Notes under the pieces: generated by a model
What the model was told of the DNA's origin: nothing
Database searches by the model: none
Seen by the model: only the letters and a program-made list of their open reading frames with translations
Made by a program: the position numbers and the translations under genes
Shown here: positions 62,084 to 64,000 of the stretch, piece after piece
How the letters are laid out: each line of letters starts with the position of its first letter
Numbering within the stretch: position 1 is the first letter of the stretch
Source of the DNA: Leishmania donovani
Lineage: Eukaryota > Euglenozoa > Kinetoplastea > Trypanosomatida > Trypanosomatidae
Reading direction: 5' to 3'
Length of the DNA: 64,000 bases
NCBI RefSeq assembly: GCF_000227135.1
Contig: NC_018259.1
Coordinates: 231,140 to 295,139 of the forward strand

Positions 62084-64000
62084 ATGCTTAACGGCAATAG
62101 CGTGCAGCCGATCATCATCAACTCCAAGCGCTCGTGTACGTCCAGCGATAGCAGCGGCGCAGACGGCACTAAATCGCAGGGCGCACTGATTTCAGCCAGC
62201 GCGATAGCGGTGTCTCCGGGGCCGCCGAGCGGGTCTAGTGCGACAACGCCGTCTAGAGTCTCCGGGGCTGTGCTGGCCTCCCGGCAGCCGATTCCGTCGG
62301 GTGCCAGTCCATCGGTGACAGGCGGTGGCGCGACCACCGGCATGTGGTACGACCCCGCCGCCGCCAACTTTGCAGCACAAGCGCGCGGCTCTGTCATTCG
62401 CGTTCTGCCGACTGCTGGCGGCTACGCCACGGGGGAGCAGAGCACTCCTGCGCCGAGCCGGAACGTCCCGAATCCGGCGCATTCCGCTGTACAACCGGGA
62501 CAGCACTTTTCATTGCTGGATCTGCAGCAAAGTCATGCAAATAACACGTCCACGACAGTTGGCACGGCCTCGACCATGATACGGAACGCCACGATCCCGG
62601 CGTACATCCAGTCCAGCCCGAATCACAGCAACCACAACAATATGAGCTTGTCGCTGAGCCTGCAGAAGCAGAAGGACGCGAACGCCGACGGTGAGGACTA
62701 CGCCGACGGCCGACGCATCTTGATGCACAACCCGCTCAAGGGCCATCTCTTCAGCAGCACCTCGGACTCCTCGCTTCACAGCTCCATCGGCCAGCCGGAG
62801 ATGATCGCGGCGGCGTCCAGCAGCGTGCAGAAGGGGAGCAGCGGCGCCGGCAACCGTCTCGACACAGCGCTCGGCTTTTGCGGTGAGGAGACGGCGCAGG
62901 GGCTGGTTGCTGAGCAAGTCGAGGGCCCGTGTGATGAGAAGCACGTGAACCTGATTGAGGTGCGCGCCATCGACTCGGACGACGATCCATCCTCGCTTGA
63001 GGAGCAGGAGCACCAAGTTTGCTGCACCATTCCCAGTCTTCCCGCCGTTGCTTTTATCATGTGCTTTGGCGCCATCATTGTGGGGCTGTTGGGTTTCCTT
63101 CCGTTCTACTTCGTCGGCGTCCAGTCCAACGCACACACGACAGAGTATCTGCTGAGTGAGGCCATGAAGGGCGTAGCCTCCATCACGCAGAACAGCCTGG
63201 CGATGCTTCCCGCGTTTGTGCACATTGTGACGTTCAACTACATCAAGCGTCATAACACGACACTGGAGGAGACGAACTTGCCCCAAGACCCGGATCAGCT
63301 GCTGGTATCGCTCCTCACGGTTCTCACTCGCTTCAACGAGGCCATTTCGTATCTGCGGTTCGTCTACGAAGGCGGTCTCTACACGAATGCCGGTTACACA
63401 GACCCGAAGCCAACCGATGCAAACCAGACCCGAAAGATCTACGGCGGTTACAGCCGCACGCACAACACGGTCCCCATGCTCGAAATGTACAATGAGAGCG
63501 TCACCGCGGTTGAACCGCCCAACGTATTGGGTTACTTCGACTTCCACCGCGAAGTCACGCTCCCTGAAGGCGCCATGAACCAGATTGTGAAAACGTGGGT
63601 GGCGGACCCGCAGAACAACACCCGCTGGCTACTGGCCTCTGATAACACCACTCCGACGTACTTCAACTTCGTGATGCCCTTTACCGTAAACGGCTCCCTT
63701 GGCTACTTCGCGGCCGGCTCCTCGTCGGACACGATCATCGAAGAAACAACCACCCTCGTAAGCTTTCTGCGCAAGAACGGCCGCATCTTTCTCGTGGATG
63801 CCACACGCAACATTCTTGTCGGTAACAGCTGGAACCAATCAGTGCAGAGTAGAACGGAGGACAGCGCGATCGGCGCAACCATCTACACCCCGACTCGCAT
63901 CTACGAAATCACCGAGCCCATCATTCTTGCTGCCATGCAGGTGGTCAACGAGAGCGGTAGCTTGACGGAGGTGTTGAAGGACAAGGACACGGCCCTCATC
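62084..64000 (+). CDS. Membrane sensor protein, probable receptor-type adenylate cyclase (partial, 3' end outside window)
   Basis: An uninterrupted frame of 639 codons runs off the right edge. The first 315 residues are polar and rich in Ser, Gly, Thr and Asn, so probably a disordered cytoplasmic region. A membrane span follows at about 318-345 (LPAVAFIMCFGAIIVGLLGF). After it comes an extracellular-type region with many N-glycosylation sequons (for example NHS is absent here, but NTT, NQT, NES, NNT and NGS occur), strands like YGGYSRTHNTVPMLEMYN, and a Cache-like pattern (NGRIFLVDATRNILVGNSWN). The layout, with a cytoplasmic N-terminus, one span and a large Cache-like sensor, fits the trypanosomatid adenylate cyclases whose catalytic domain lies after a second span. 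That part is beyond 64000, so the cyclase call is inference. A Cache-domain sensor with another output is the alternative. The start is the first ATG of the frame. Confidence 0.75.
   Translation, partial: MLNGNSVQPIIINSKRSCTSSDSSGADGTKSQGALISASAIAVSPGPPSGSSATTPSRVSGAVLASRQPIPSGASPSVTGGGATTGMWYDPAAANFAAQARGSVIRVLPTAGGYATGEQSTPAPSRNVPNPAHSAVQPGQHFSLLDLQQSHANNTSTTVGTASTMIRNATIPAYIQSSPNHSNHNNMSLSLSLQKQKDANADGEDYADGRRILMHNPLKGHLFSSTSDSSLHSSIGQPEMIAAASSSVQKGSSGAGNRLDTALGFCGEETAQGLVAEQVEGPCDEKHVNLIEVRAIDSDDDPSSLEEQEHQVCCTIPSLPAVAFIMCFGAIIVGLLGFLPFYFVGVQSNAHTTEYLLSEAMKGVASITQNSLAMLPAFVHIVTFNYIKRHNTTLEETNLPQDPDQLLVSLLTVLTRFNEAISYLRFVYEGGLYTNAGYTDPKPTDANQTRKIYGGYSRTHNTVPMLEMYNESVTAVEPPNVLGYFDFHREVTLPEGAMNQIVKTWVADPQNNTRWLLASDNTTPTYFNFVMPFTVNGSLGYFAAGSSSDTIIEETTTLVSFLRKNGRIFLVDATRNILVGNSWNQSVQSRTEDSAIGATIYTPTRIYEITEPIILAAMQVVNESGSLTEVLKDKDTALI

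Overview
This window looks like a piece of a trypanosomatid nuclear chromosome, most likely Leishmania. The evidence is the layout. Every convincing gene is intronless and lies on the + strand, and GC-rich coding blocks are separated by 0.6-5.5 kb of pyrimidine-rich DNA full of CA/TG runs. Almost every gene is preceded by a polypyrimidine tract and an AG, the signature of spliced-leader trans-splicing. Flagellum-related genes (a kinesin, a DNAAF1/ODA7-like dynein assembly factor) and a probable receptor cyclase fit a flagellate. I see no strand switch and no promoter, so the window is probably internal to one polycistronic transcription unit. Species and chromosome cannot be fixed from the sequence alone.

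Layout from left to right: a kinesin (205-3558); the U3 snoRNP protein IMP3 (5270-5950); a small protein with an acylation-type N-terminus (7983-8543); a UBE2H/Ubc8-type E2 (11203-11907); a long non-coding stretch holding a 503-base assembly gap inside what may be a decayed mobile element (about 14170-15290). Next come a Mut7-C-like protein with a C-terminal F-box-like segment (17433-18323), LSm4 (19244-19594), a SIDER-like block in its 3' flank (about 19630-20175) and the deadenylase subunit PAN3 (21227-22798). Then follow a DNAAF1-like LRR protein (25263-27056), an unrecognised protein (28299-29471), a two-RRM protein (30126-30833), a cyclin (32491-33381), a RIC1-like protein (34419-39350), a large STE-type protein kinase (41712-45128) and a SPRY-like protein (46699-47196). 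A heavily decayed gene with cyclase-like and kinase-like remnants occupies about 48782-52130. It is followed by a large kinetoplastid-type protein with a possible BRCT-like segment (53793-57248). The window ends inside a membrane sensor protein that is probably a receptor-type adenylate cyclase (62084 to the edge).

Gene order in trypanosomatids is usually not functional, but three adjacent genes at 17.4-22.8 kb all belong to RNA turnover (Mut7-C-like, LSm4, PAN3). Other genes serve ribosome biogenesis (IMP3), ubiquitination (E2), Golgi Rab6 activation (RIC1), cell-cycle or transcription control (cyclin, kinase) and flagellar assembly. Regulation would be post-transcriptional. The visible candidates for it are short upstream ORFs that overlap the start codons of three genes, a possible alternative N-terminus on LSm4 set by splice-acceptor choice, and the SIDER-like 3' element.
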